This document shows, in pieces, positions 1 through 5,303 of a DNA stretch of 5,303 nt. The DNA is taken from the NCBI GenBank assembly GCA_000416005.1, contig KE356563.1, positions 1,114,186 to 1,119,488 on the forward strand, given 5' to 3'. The notes beneath the pieces are model-generated. The model ran no database searches. It was not told the DNA's origin and saw nothing but the letters and a program-made list of their open reading frames with translations. This DNA is from Haloquadratum sp. J07HQX50. Lineage in GTDB: Archaea; Halobacteriota; Halobacteria; Halobacteriales; Haloferacaceae. Made by a program: the position numbers and the translations under genes. Position 1 is the stretch's first letter. The number at the start of each line of letters is the position of its first letter.

Positions 1-849
1 GTTCAGGTGAGGGCTCCAGAAGAAATTGAGATGACGCTGGGTGATCTTGTACTCACAGGCGATCAAGAGGGCGAGATAAAGAAATTAATGAAAGCGATTG
101 AACATCGTGAGTATCTTGCCGATATTGGACTCCGAGAAATTGGGAAAATATTGTTTGTTGGTCCTCCAGGAACTGGAAAAACCACGGTTTCGCGAGCACT
201 CGCACACGAGCTCAGCCTACCCTTCGTTGAGGTAAAGCTCTCGATGATCACCTCACAGTATCTCGGGGAGACAGCAAAGAACGTTGAAAAGACATTTGAA
301 GTTGCAAAGCGGCTCTCACCATGTATTCTATTTATCGATGAGTTCGACTCGGTGGCAAAAACTCGGCGCTCGGACGAACATGCGGCATTGAAACGAGCTG
401 TTAATACCTTGCTCAAGAGTATTGATGACATTTCCCTCATTCGTGATGAGGTAATCCTTATTGGGGCAACGAATCACCCAGATCAGCTTGATGCGGCGGC
501 ATGGCGTCGTTTCGATGAGATTGTGAATTTTCCCCGGCCAGACGAAGCTATGCGAGCAGACATACTGCGTATTATCACCGAGCGTATGGAGATTGCAGAG
601 TTCGACCCTGTAGAGGTAGCCGAGCTAACACAGGGCCTCACTGGTTCGGATCTTCGGATGGTTCTCCGCGAAGCAGTGCTTGAAGCGCTCGCTGAAGAGC
701 GGACCGCTCTCACACAGCAAGATATTGTTAATGCTGTCGAGGAGTTCGAAGAGCGAGATAATCTGAAGAATATGAATATGATGGACGATAGTGATCAGAT
801 GATTGCTGGTGATGGTGGAGATAGCCACGGTCACACTCACCAGCATTAG
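1..849 (+). CDS. AAA+ family ATPase (haloarchaeal single-AAA-domain type), 5'-truncated by the window edge
   Basis: This is an ATP-driven protein remodelling or unfolding enzyme of the classic AAA clade, probably a cytoplasmic hexamer; its substrate is unknown. Numbering from the GTG codon at base 7, the AAA module covers about residues 12-250. Walker A is GPPGTGKT (52-59) and Walker B is ILFIDEFD (107-114). A pore-loop-like YLGE sits at 85-88. Sensor 1 is GATN (153-156), and the second region of homology ends in AAWRRFD, with R167/R168 as arginine-finger candidates. GSDLR (213-217) marks the C-terminal helical lid. The tail is Met/Asp/Gly-rich and ends in a His-rich stretch (HGHTHQH). The frame is open to base 1, and haloarchaeal relatives as I remember them carry an extra N-terminal region. 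I therefore treat the GTG at 7 as internal and the true start as upstream. The stop is TAG at 847-849. The family is certain; the specific role is not. Confidence 0.92.
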   Translation, partial: VQVRAPEEIEMTLGDLVLTGDQEGEIKKLMKAIEHREYLADIGLREIGKILFVGPPGTGKTTVSRALAHELSLPFVEVKLSMITSQYLGETAKNVEKTFEVAKRLSPCILFIDEFDSVAKTRRSDEHAALKRAVNTLLKSIDDISLIRDEVILIGATNHPDQLDAAAWRRFDEIVNFPRPDEAMRADILRIITERMEIAEFDPVEVAELTQGLTGSDLRMVLREAVLEALAEERTALTQQDIVNAVEEFEERDNLKNMNMMDDSDQMIAGDGGDSHGHTHQH

Positions 850-937
850 GAAAATGACCTGTGAGTGAGTTGGATTGCGAATTACCTATCGAATATGCAG
901 CGAGGGGAAGATGGTATACGTTGAGTATAATCAAACA

Positions 938-943
938 GAGGAG
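938..943 (+). promoter_or_regulatory. Shine-Dalgarno site GAGGAG that decides the hydrolase start
   Basis: GAGGAG at 938-943 lies 8 bases before the GTG at 952. It overlaps the alternative in-frame GTG at 943, so it could not serve that codon. This spacing is the main reason for choosing the shorter start of the downstream hydrolase gene. Confidence 0.55.
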
Positions 944-951
944 TGAGTAAT

Positions 952-1776
952 GTGCGGATAACGCTGTTAGGGACTGGCGACACGACTGGAACACCGACTG
1001 TTGGGTGTACGTGTGATACGTGTGAACGAGCGAGACGGGAGGGAATTGAGCGAACACGGTTCTCAGTACACGTTCAGAACACGCGGACCGATGAATCGGT
1101 GCTAATCGATTTCAGTCCTGATTTTCGAGATCAGTTCTTGACTCATGACGTATCGCTCCCAGATGCTGGGATTGTCACACACATTCATTTCGATCATGTT
1201 GATGGGCTTGGGAACGCTTACCGCCTCTTCGACCAGCTCCCAGTATATGCGGCTGATGAGGTTGATTCGGTCACTGACAAGACCGTTGCAGAATCAATTG
1301 CAGATAAATATCACTATCTTGATCGGGTAGATATACGCTCACAACCCCCGCTCGCCACATTCAACGTATGTGGACTGTCTGTGACGCTAGTGCCGGTAAA
1401 CCACCCACCATTGCTCTGCTATGGTGTTGTGGTGGAGGATCCAGTCACTGAGGCGAAACTTTCGATCACTGGAGATACATGCTATGATATCTCTCAGGCG
1501 GCACGAACTGCGCTTGCTGACGCTGATCTGATGCTGGCAGATGCAATTGTGCCGGCTGCGTTCTGTAAGCACCACCCGATTGGCGGTGCGCACCATGACG
1601 ACTCAGGTGTGCCTGCGACGTTCGGCACAAAGCACATGACGAGAGAGGGGGCACTTCGATTGGCTGACGAGCTTGATGCTCAGACGACTCGTCTCGTCCA
1701 CACAGCACATTTTTATCCCGTTGCCGAGGCCTTTACCGAACCGCTCGCTGTCGATGGTGAGGCATACACACTGTGA
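952..1776 (+). CDS. PhnP-like metallo-beta-lactamase-fold hydrolase
   Basis: This is a cytoplasmic metallo-hydrolase of the MBL superfamily. It most resembles PhnP, a cyclic phosphodiesterase of phosphonate breakdown, and its haloarchaeal relatives. From the GTG at 952 it is 274 residues. An N-terminal strand LLGTGDTTGTP is followed by a GCTCDTC knuckle (C19, C21, C24), which corresponds to the structural zinc site of PhnP. The metal motif THIHFDH gives H77, H79, D81 and H82. Further ligand candidates are H151 (PVNHPP), D175 (ITGDT) and H250/H253 (HTAHFYP). All superfamily ligands appear present, so it should be active. An in-frame GTG at 943 would add three residues, but the Shine-Dalgarno spacing and the family's usual start favour 952. 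The gene lies about 100 bases after the ATPase gene on the same strand, so co-transcription is possible. No phosphonate genes are nearby, so the substrate is open. Confidence 0.9.
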   Translation: MRITLLGTGDTTGTPTVGCTCDTCERARREGIERTRFSVHVQNTRTDESVLIDFSPDFRDQFLTHDVSLPDAGIVTHIHFDHVDGLGNAYRLFDQLPVYAADEVDSVTDKTVAESIADKYHYLDRVDIRSQPPLATFNVCGLSVTLVPVNHPPLLCYGVVVEDPVTEAKLSITGDTCYDISQAARTALADADLMLADAIVPAAFCKHHPIGGAHHDDSGVPATFGTKHMTREGALRLADELDAQTTRLVHTAHFYPVAEAFTEPLAVDGEAYTL

Positions 1777-1954
1777 GCCGGCCCGGATTTAATTGAAGTG
1801 GTTTGAGACGCAGAGTGTCCCATCATTACGGAGATTCACGTCTTCGATTTCCAATCGGGAACAACCCCGAGGCACTCAATCTGTCCCACCTACGGAGGAA
1901 CTGGGTATGCCGAATCTCATCATTCATCTGCAGTAGTGTCCGGGCGGGTTACAC
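1777..1954. other. Convergent intergenic spacer
   Basis: The hydrolase gene ends at 1776 and the leftward DUF5787 gene ends at 1955, so this spacer must terminate transcription from both sides. I see no strong poly-T terminator. A short imperfect GC-rich palindrome, CCGGCCCGG, lies just after the hydrolase stop, but it is too weak to call. Confidence 0.5.
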
Positions 1955-2935
1955 TCAGAAAAACTCAGATAACCCTGATTGACGGCGTTCTGCCCCTAGT
2001 GGATTTTTTATCCATGGTGTACGCGCATCTCGAAGGTCGTCGGGGTTCATTACTGGTGGATCATCCTCAGCGTAGCCAGGGCAATCAGGGCCACATCGCT
2101 GCGAAGGGTCGATGAGCGATTCAAAATGGTTGCAGAATATCTGCCCACTCGCTGTCACAGACGCACTTTGACAGGCTGGCGGGTCGTATGTTCGCCATCC
2201 CTTTCCATACGTCCGTTCAGCGATATCCCGCCGTGCGCGCCGCTTCTCATCCGCGGTGATCGGGTATATATCTGCTCGATCGTTCAGACGCTGAGTGATT
2301 TCAATTCCCGCCTGTCCCGAATCAAGCATCATGGGCTCGCGAACGACTGTGCGCTCGTTGCTCTCTGGGTCGAACCGCCATACACCGACTGTTTCAGGAA
2401 TTCGATTGAGATGGGCTTCAGTTACGTAGGTCTCTGTAGCCAGTATGATGTGATCAAATAGGCTGATTGAGACGTCAAATTCCAACTGTGCTATCAGATC
2501 GCCAGGGGTAGATAAATCAGGCTTATTCTCAATTCCAATGAGTTTTGAAAACCAGCAATCAGGGTATGAGACCGCCTGCCGGATATATGACTGTCCAGAA
2601 TGAAATTCGCGTGTGAGAAATCCGATTTGTAATCCCGTTTCGATACAATCAGTCTGCCATTCGTTCAACCCGCCTAAAACGTCGGGCTCTGGAATTGCTG
2701 TTGCGACTCCGACAGGGCTATTCAGAAGAGGTGGAGGAATTGTCGCCGCAGAAATCCGTGCGCGATTCATAAACGCTTTGCCTGGCGAAAGAGCGCAGAT
2801 ATCGATGATTCTTTTTCCCCGGTCAGACCCGCCTGCTCCTATCTGCCGACCAAGTATCCATTCGGCGTCCTGCTCTATGATTCCACATAAACTAATCTCA
2901 AATCGAGATTCATTCGGAGAGTTACCAACGACCAT
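1955..2935 (-). CDS. DUF5787 family protein, putative PD-(D/E)XK nuclease-like
   Basis: I recognise this as DUF5787, a haloarchaeal family of unknown function. It is 326 residues from the ATG at 2935 and appears full length. A TTG four codons upstream is a less likely start, and no Shine-Dalgarno is visible, so it may be leaderless or read from the upstream gene's transcript. About residues 10-50 form a helix and strand ending RIIDIC. Residues 95-120 look like a small winged helix. SYPD (P125-D126) is followed ten residues later by E136-N-K138, then an LIAQL stretch with Q150 and a hydrophobic strand, IILATETYV. This order fits the PD-(D/E)XK nuclease core, which is my inference. The C-terminus has four cysteines (C255, C268, C281, C285; spacing x12, x12, x3) that could bind zinc or an iron-sulfur cluster. 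The gene starts 50 bases after the NifU-domain gene on the same strand, suggesting one transcript. Confidence 0.85.
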   Translation of the reverse strand: MVVGNSPNESRFEISLCGIIEQDAEWILGRQIGAGGSDRGKRIIDICALSPGKAFMNRARISAATIPPPLLNSPVGVATAIPEPDVLGGLNEWQTDCIETGLQIGFLTREFHSGQSYIRQAVSYPDCWFSKLIGIENKPDLSTPGDLIAQLEFDVSISLFDHIILATETYVTEAHLNRIPETVGVWRFDPESNERTVVREPMMLDSGQAGIEITQRLNDRADIYPITADEKRRARRDIAERTYGKGWRTYDPPACQSASVTASGQIFCNHFESLIDPSQRCGPDCPGYAEDDPPVMNPDDLRDARTPWIKNPLGAERRQSGLSEFF

Positions 2936-2985
2936 TGCCGATATCAAGCGTGTTCAGCGGCGTCAATATCGAGTCATAGAGCAGC

Positions 2986-3318
2986 TTAGAAATGTCCTGT
3001 CGAGTCACTACCATACTGCAGTTCCCCCCCACGGCCACCTTCCACTGTGCTACTTCCATGGTCACCAGAACTGGGAACTTTGACCCGAACATCGGTGACT
3101 TCCTCGAAATCTTTGATAATATCCATTTTGATATTATCGGCTGTCAGGTTTGAAATACCACACCCTGAGCACGCACCGCCGAGTTCAACAACAACCTCCC
3201 CTGACTGTGGATCGGCTTTCTGGACGACACTCTCACCACCGTGCATTTGGATTATCGGCATCTGCCCGACCATCCATGTCTCAATCCGAGAGCGGAGGGG
3301 TTCTTTCGACTCACTCAT
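2986..3318 (-). CDS. NifU C-terminal-domain protein (Fe-S scaffold/carrier)
   Basis: This small cytoplasmic protein of the NifU/Nfu C-terminal family assembles or transfers iron-sulfur clusters. It is 110 residues from the ATG at 3318, and the stop is TAA at 2988-2986. The domain spans about residues 6-80. Its N-terminal helix and [13 protein letters not shown] segment match the family, and the cluster-binding motif is C50-SG-C53 in [10 protein letters not shown], followed by the usual helix and a final strand, VRVKVP. The remaining 30 residues are a Gly/Ser/Asp-rich, probably disordered tail. There is no N-terminal IscU-type or ferredoxin-like domain, so it is a stand-alone Nfu-type protein. 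It is the first gene of a likely two-gene unit with the DUF5787 gene. Its upstream region is AT-rich and holds a TATA-like element. Confidence 0.93.
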   Translation of the reverse strand: MSESKEPLRSRIETWMVGQMPIIQMHGGESVVQKADPQSGEVVVELGGACSGCGISNLTADNIKMDIIKDFEEVTDVRVKVPSSGDHGSSTVEGGRGGELQYGSDSTGHF

Positions 3319-3364
3319 AACCTATATTCCGAGCGGAACGTTGTAACTTTGCCGTTCACATATC

Positions 3365-3380
3365 TGAAATATATCATAAA
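3365..3380 (-). promoter_or_regulatory. TATA-like element upstream of the NifU-domain gene
   Basis: Read on the minus strand this stretch is TTTATGATATATTTCA, about 50-60 bases before the ATG at 3318. A start roughly 25 bases downstream would leave a leader of about 30 bases. The surrounding 3365-3395 is AT-rich, and another TATA-like string lies at 3384-3394, so the exact box is uncertain. No clear BRE was seen. Confidence 0.3.
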
Positions 3381-3424
3381 AAATGTATTATATCCGATTA
3401 TCTGGCGAGTTATAGAATTTACAA

Positions 3425-3660
3425 GATTCGTGTTGTGGCCGAAAGCGTGATGCGAATCGTGTAGAGCGTGGTGTGTACGCCTGTGAGTCGTGCGGTGCGA
3501 CGATGAACACAGACGTGTGCGATGAATATTCGCAGACAGATAACTCAGAATCCCCCTGACAGGGAACATGAGTAATGATCGTCTGGCACGGCCAGTCGCC
3601 TACTTGTTCGATCAAACCTCGGGGCGTTTCGTACCGAGCGAACAGGTGGGTTGTGAACCT
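3425..3660 (+). pseudogene. tnpB: Decayed C-terminal fragment of an IS1341-type TnpB
   Basis: Only the last part of a TnpB (OrfB of IS200/IS605-type elements, an RNA-guided nuclease) survives, spread over three frames. Frame A (3425-3517) reads DSCCGRKRDANRVERG and then VYACESCGATMNTDV. This is the zinc ribbon, with its first knuckle damaged, followed by the Asp of the last RuvC motif. Frame B (3519-3554) reads AMNIRRQITQNP. Frame C (3556-3660) reads LTGNMSNDRLARP and continues to EQVGCEP. This order matches haloarchaeal TnpB C-termini as I remember them (DVNGAENIR, then TG-MSN-RLARP, ending VGCKP). The first break looks like a deletion of about 5 bases after the GTG at 3515, removing the Asn-Gly after the catalytic Asp. 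The second looks like a one-base gain beside the C run at 3552-3556. The usual stop after the final Pro appears to be lost (TCA in its place). Nothing upstream of 3425 resembles TnpB, so the first ~350 residues are missing. It cannot encode a working nuclease. Confidence 0.75.
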
Positions 3661-3710
3661 TCACATCTCAACGCTCGGGAATCCTCGCCTACGGCGAGGA
3701 GGATGTCAAG
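3634..3710 (+). ncRNA. Candidate omega-RNA / sotRNA-like right-end scaffold
   Basis: TnpB elements express an RNA that overlaps the 3' end of tnpB and the element's right end, and whose guide lies just outside. Archaeal forms are known as sense overlapping transcripts. Three stems are visible here. CCGAGCG (3634-3640) pairs with CGCTCGG (3672-3678). Inside that, TGTGA (3652-3656) pairs with TCACA (3661-3665). A terminal hairpin pairs TCCTCGCC (3682-3689) with GGCGAGGA (3693-3700) around a TAC loop. The pairings are perfect even though the overlapping reading frame is broken. A guide would begin near 3711. Expression is unknown, and the 5' end could lie further upstream within tnpB. Confidence 0.42.
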
Positions 3711-4345
3711 CCAGCTTTCAGGTTGGATCGCGTCAGGGGAGATGCGCCAGCGAACTTTTTCAGTGATCGTCTCGACTAATGCAAGTGTATATTTTATTTC
3801 CGGTATATTGAGGTGACATATCAGTCGTTTTGCCTGCCGATGAATACGGTTCAGTGTCAGGATGGTTCGGCACCATCTTGGTGAGAATATCTAAATTGAA
3901 GCGGCAATCAGGCCGACGTAAGCGGGATTTCGCATTTGTACTCTCAAGTCCAATATCTGGGATCCTCAAAAAAAGCGCGTGGCTGATACTCACTGAGGAA
4001 CGCTCCCCAGCCCTAACTATCAAATCAACGTCTGGATTTCACCGTACTCCGAATGAATTCACGACGAGCAGGGCTGTGGGGCAGCTTTATACACGACAGA
4101 TCAAATATCGTGGCGGGCGAAGCTTCTTGATACGACTATCGGAAAGCGTGGGCGCTCCATATGACTACAGCCCATCAGTGCGCCCCCGGCAAGCGGATGC
4201 ACACCATCTCAGTACACCCGAGAGCGAGACTCCTCGGAGTACCACATATCGACACTCCAAGTCTAAACTGTTCGTTGTCTCACACCAAACGAGCATACCG
4301 TCTGAATATCGAACGTTCAGGATAGCCGTATGGAGCGAGGAGAAG
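3711..4345. other. Gene-free stretch of 635 bases
   Basis: No open frame here looks real. The longest, on the plus strand at 3830-4360, would give a Ser/Arg/Lys-rich basic protein unlike the acidic proteins of this genome, and it runs into the end of the ROK gene. A minus-strand frame at 4023-3760 is also unrecognisable. An imperfect inverted repeat is present (CCCCAGCCCT at 4005-4014 against AGGGCTGTGGGG at 4070-4081), as is a short palindrome, ACTCCTCGGAGT (4229-4240). The stretch may be decayed mobile-element or gene debris, but I cannot name a source. Confidence 0.5.
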
Positions 4346-5303
4346 TTAATCCATACGTAGGTGTGAGTGGTCACCGGTTCCACCAGTGAGTGCACTCGCA
4401 ACGGCACCCATCACCACAACATCATCGCCCAGTGTGGTCAACTTTATTTCTGGGACATTAGACATCACCATGTCGTCAATATGTGCACGAATAGGATCAA
4501 GCACTGCAGTTGGGTTGTTGAGCGCGACGGCTCCGCCCACGTAAATAACAAGTGGGGCATAAGCATGGATGAGATTCGCTACGCCGATGGCATTCCATCG
4601 ACCAAGTTGTTCGACAATATGCGCTGCCAATCTGTCCTCATCTGCACGTAGAAAGACATCTTTAGCCGAAAAATCAGGATCAGAAAGCGGGAGATCAGTC
4701 TCGATTGTTTGCTCATCTGCTAACGCTCTCGCATAGTGAGGAATGTTATTTCCTGAACAGTACGCTTCCCAGTGACCATCGTGACCACACCCGCATGTAA
4801 GCTTCCCACGAGGGTCAACAGTCATATGTCCGACTTCACCTGCATTTCCATCCCATCCATCAATGACTGACCCATCAACACAGACGCCTGCACCAATACC
4901 CGACGAGATGGTTAGGTAGGCCATATCATCCGGATTCGTATCTGCATGAAATCGCTCACCAATAGCCCCTGCGTTCGTGTCATTGTGCAGAAATACACGT
5001 TCAGTGTCAAATAATACCGAAAGTGGTCCTGTCAGTGGAATTTCATCAATCGTATTGGGGAGATTTGCTGGATCTTCTACCGACCCGGATGTTAAGTTGA
5101 GTGGACCGATTGCACCAATGCCAGCGGCCGACACTTGGTCGGGCGAAATTGACGCAGCTTGACAGGTGTTACGGGTAACTCGGAGTACTGCTTCGGTGAC
5201 TGCGATGCCACTCGGCCCCTGTGGTGTTGAGACTCCACCGGATTCGATCACAGACGCATCATCGCTCGCTACGACTACTCGGATATTTGTTGCGCCGAGA
5301 TCA
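4346..5303 (-). CDS. ROK-family sugar kinase (glucokinase-like), N-terminus cut by the window edge
   Basis: This enzyme phosphorylates a sugar, probably glucose, with ATP in the cytoplasm. The frame stays open through the right edge, and the first visible residues, DLGATNIRVVV, are the phosphate-binding motif near the N-terminus of ROK kinases. Only a few codons are therefore missing. A GTG at 5251 would be an internal start that loses this motif. In the 318 visible residues, the catalytic Asp is D108 in LHNDTNAGAIGE. SSGIGAG (134-140) and GEVGH (H159) form the sugar and zinc region. The zinc motif continues C170-G-C172 and then H177, where most ROK proteins have a third Cys. HWEAYCSG supplies the Glu that follows the zinc site, and IYVGGAV (253-259) is the C-terminal nucleotide-site strand. 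The stop is TAA at 4348-4346. Length fits the family. No sugar transport or pathway genes are visible next to it. It could also use another hexose, or be a non-kinase ROK protein, though it has no N-terminal helix-turn-helix. Confidence 0.92.
   Translation of the reverse strand, partial: DLGATNIRVVVASDDASVIESGGVSTPQGPSGIAVTEAVLRVTRNTCQAASISPDQVSAAGIGAIGPLNLTSGSVEDPANLPNTIDEIPLTGPLSVLFDTERVFLHNDTNAGAIGERFHADTNPDDMAYLTISSGIGAGVCVDGSVIDGWDGNAGEVGHMTVDPRGKLTCGCGHDGHWEAYCSGNNIPHYARALADEQTIETDLPLSDPDFSAKDVFLRADEDRLAAHIVEQLGRWNAIGVANLIHAYAPLVIYVGGAVALNNPTAVLDPIRAHIDDMVMSNVPEIKLTTLGDDVVVMGAVASALTGGTGDHSHLRMD

Larger units (their letters stand above)
3425..3710 (+). mobile_element. Remnant of an IS1341/IS605-type element (tnpB 3' end plus right end)
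   Basis: The tnpB fragment runs directly into a stretch ending in a strong hairpin and GGATGTCAAG, which resembles the right end of haloarchaeal TnpB-only elements. I see no left end and no TnpA. The left boundary near 3425 abuts the AT-rich upstream region of the NifU-domain gene. The exact right boundary, near 3710, is a guess from the conserved-looking sequence. Confidence 0.6.

Noticed and set aside
1777..1790. CCGGCCCGG palindrome as a terminator of the hydrolase gene
   Set aside because: It is too short and imperfect, and no T run follows it.
1807..1954. Zinc-knuckle-like reading CPTYGGTGYAESHH in the convergent spacer
   Set aside because: It has only one Cys where a knuckle needs two, no start codon, and the frame runs into the DUF5787 gene antisense; it may be a relic, but I cannot support it.
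2126..2461. Plus-strand open frames inside the DUF5787 gene (also 2613-3083)
   Set aside because: They are antisense shadows of a recognised coding gene and show no motifs of their own.
3568..3816. Small protein starting MSNDRLARP as an independent gene
   Set aside because: Its first 31 residues are the known end of TnpB, and the rest is read-through into the element's right end after loss of the stop.
3760..4023. Minus-strand open frame of 87 codons
   Set aside because: No recognisable motif, start context or acidic composition; it lies in an apparently decayed stretch.
4005..4081. Imperfect inverted repeat as the ends of a small transposable element
   Set aside because: The arms are about 10-12 bases with a bulge, and there is no flanking target duplication or internal gene.
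3830..4360. Plus-strand open frame of 176 codons
   Set aside because: Its product is basic and Ser/Arg-rich, unlike the acidic proteins of the other genes. I see no family motif and no ribosome binding site, and it runs into the ROK gene.

Overview
The window looks like haloarchaeal chromosome. The encoded proteins are acidic and closely resemble families I know from Halobacteria: a single-domain AAA+ ATPase, a PhnP-type metallo-beta-lactamase, a DUF5787 protein, a NifU C-terminal-domain protein and a ROK sugar kinase. Moderate GC with fairly long spacers would suit a low-GC haloarchaeon such as Haloquadratum, but that is inference only. No tRNA, rRNA, CRISPR array or replication origin was seen.

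Layout: bases 1-849 (+) hold the 3' part of an AAA+ ATPase gene whose start lies outside the window. A PhnP-like hydrolase gene follows at 952-1776 (+) and is the second gene of the rightward group. It converges on a leftward pair: the NifU-domain gene (3318-2986, -), then 50 bases, then the DUF5787 gene (2935-1955, -). The region 3319-4345 has no intact gene. It holds the NifU-gene upstream region, a decayed C-terminal fragment of an IS1341-type TnpB (about 3425-3660) and the right end of that element with paired stems (3634-3710). The remaining 635 bases carry nothing I can identify. Bases 4346-5303 (-) hold nearly all of a ROK-family sugar kinase gene that lacks only its first few codons.

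How the parts might work together: the ATPase and hydrolase are housekeeping-type genes with no obvious joint pathway. The NifU-domain protein is an iron-sulfur scaffold or carrier. Its same-strand neighbour, DUF5787, shows a PD-x10-E-x-K motif and four C-terminal cysteines, so it could be a metal- or cluster-containing nuclease-like protein. That pairing is the most interesting functional idea here. The second is that the dead tnpB fragment may still carry a foldable omega-RNA/sotRNA-like right end. Both are inferences from sequence reading and family memory, without a search.
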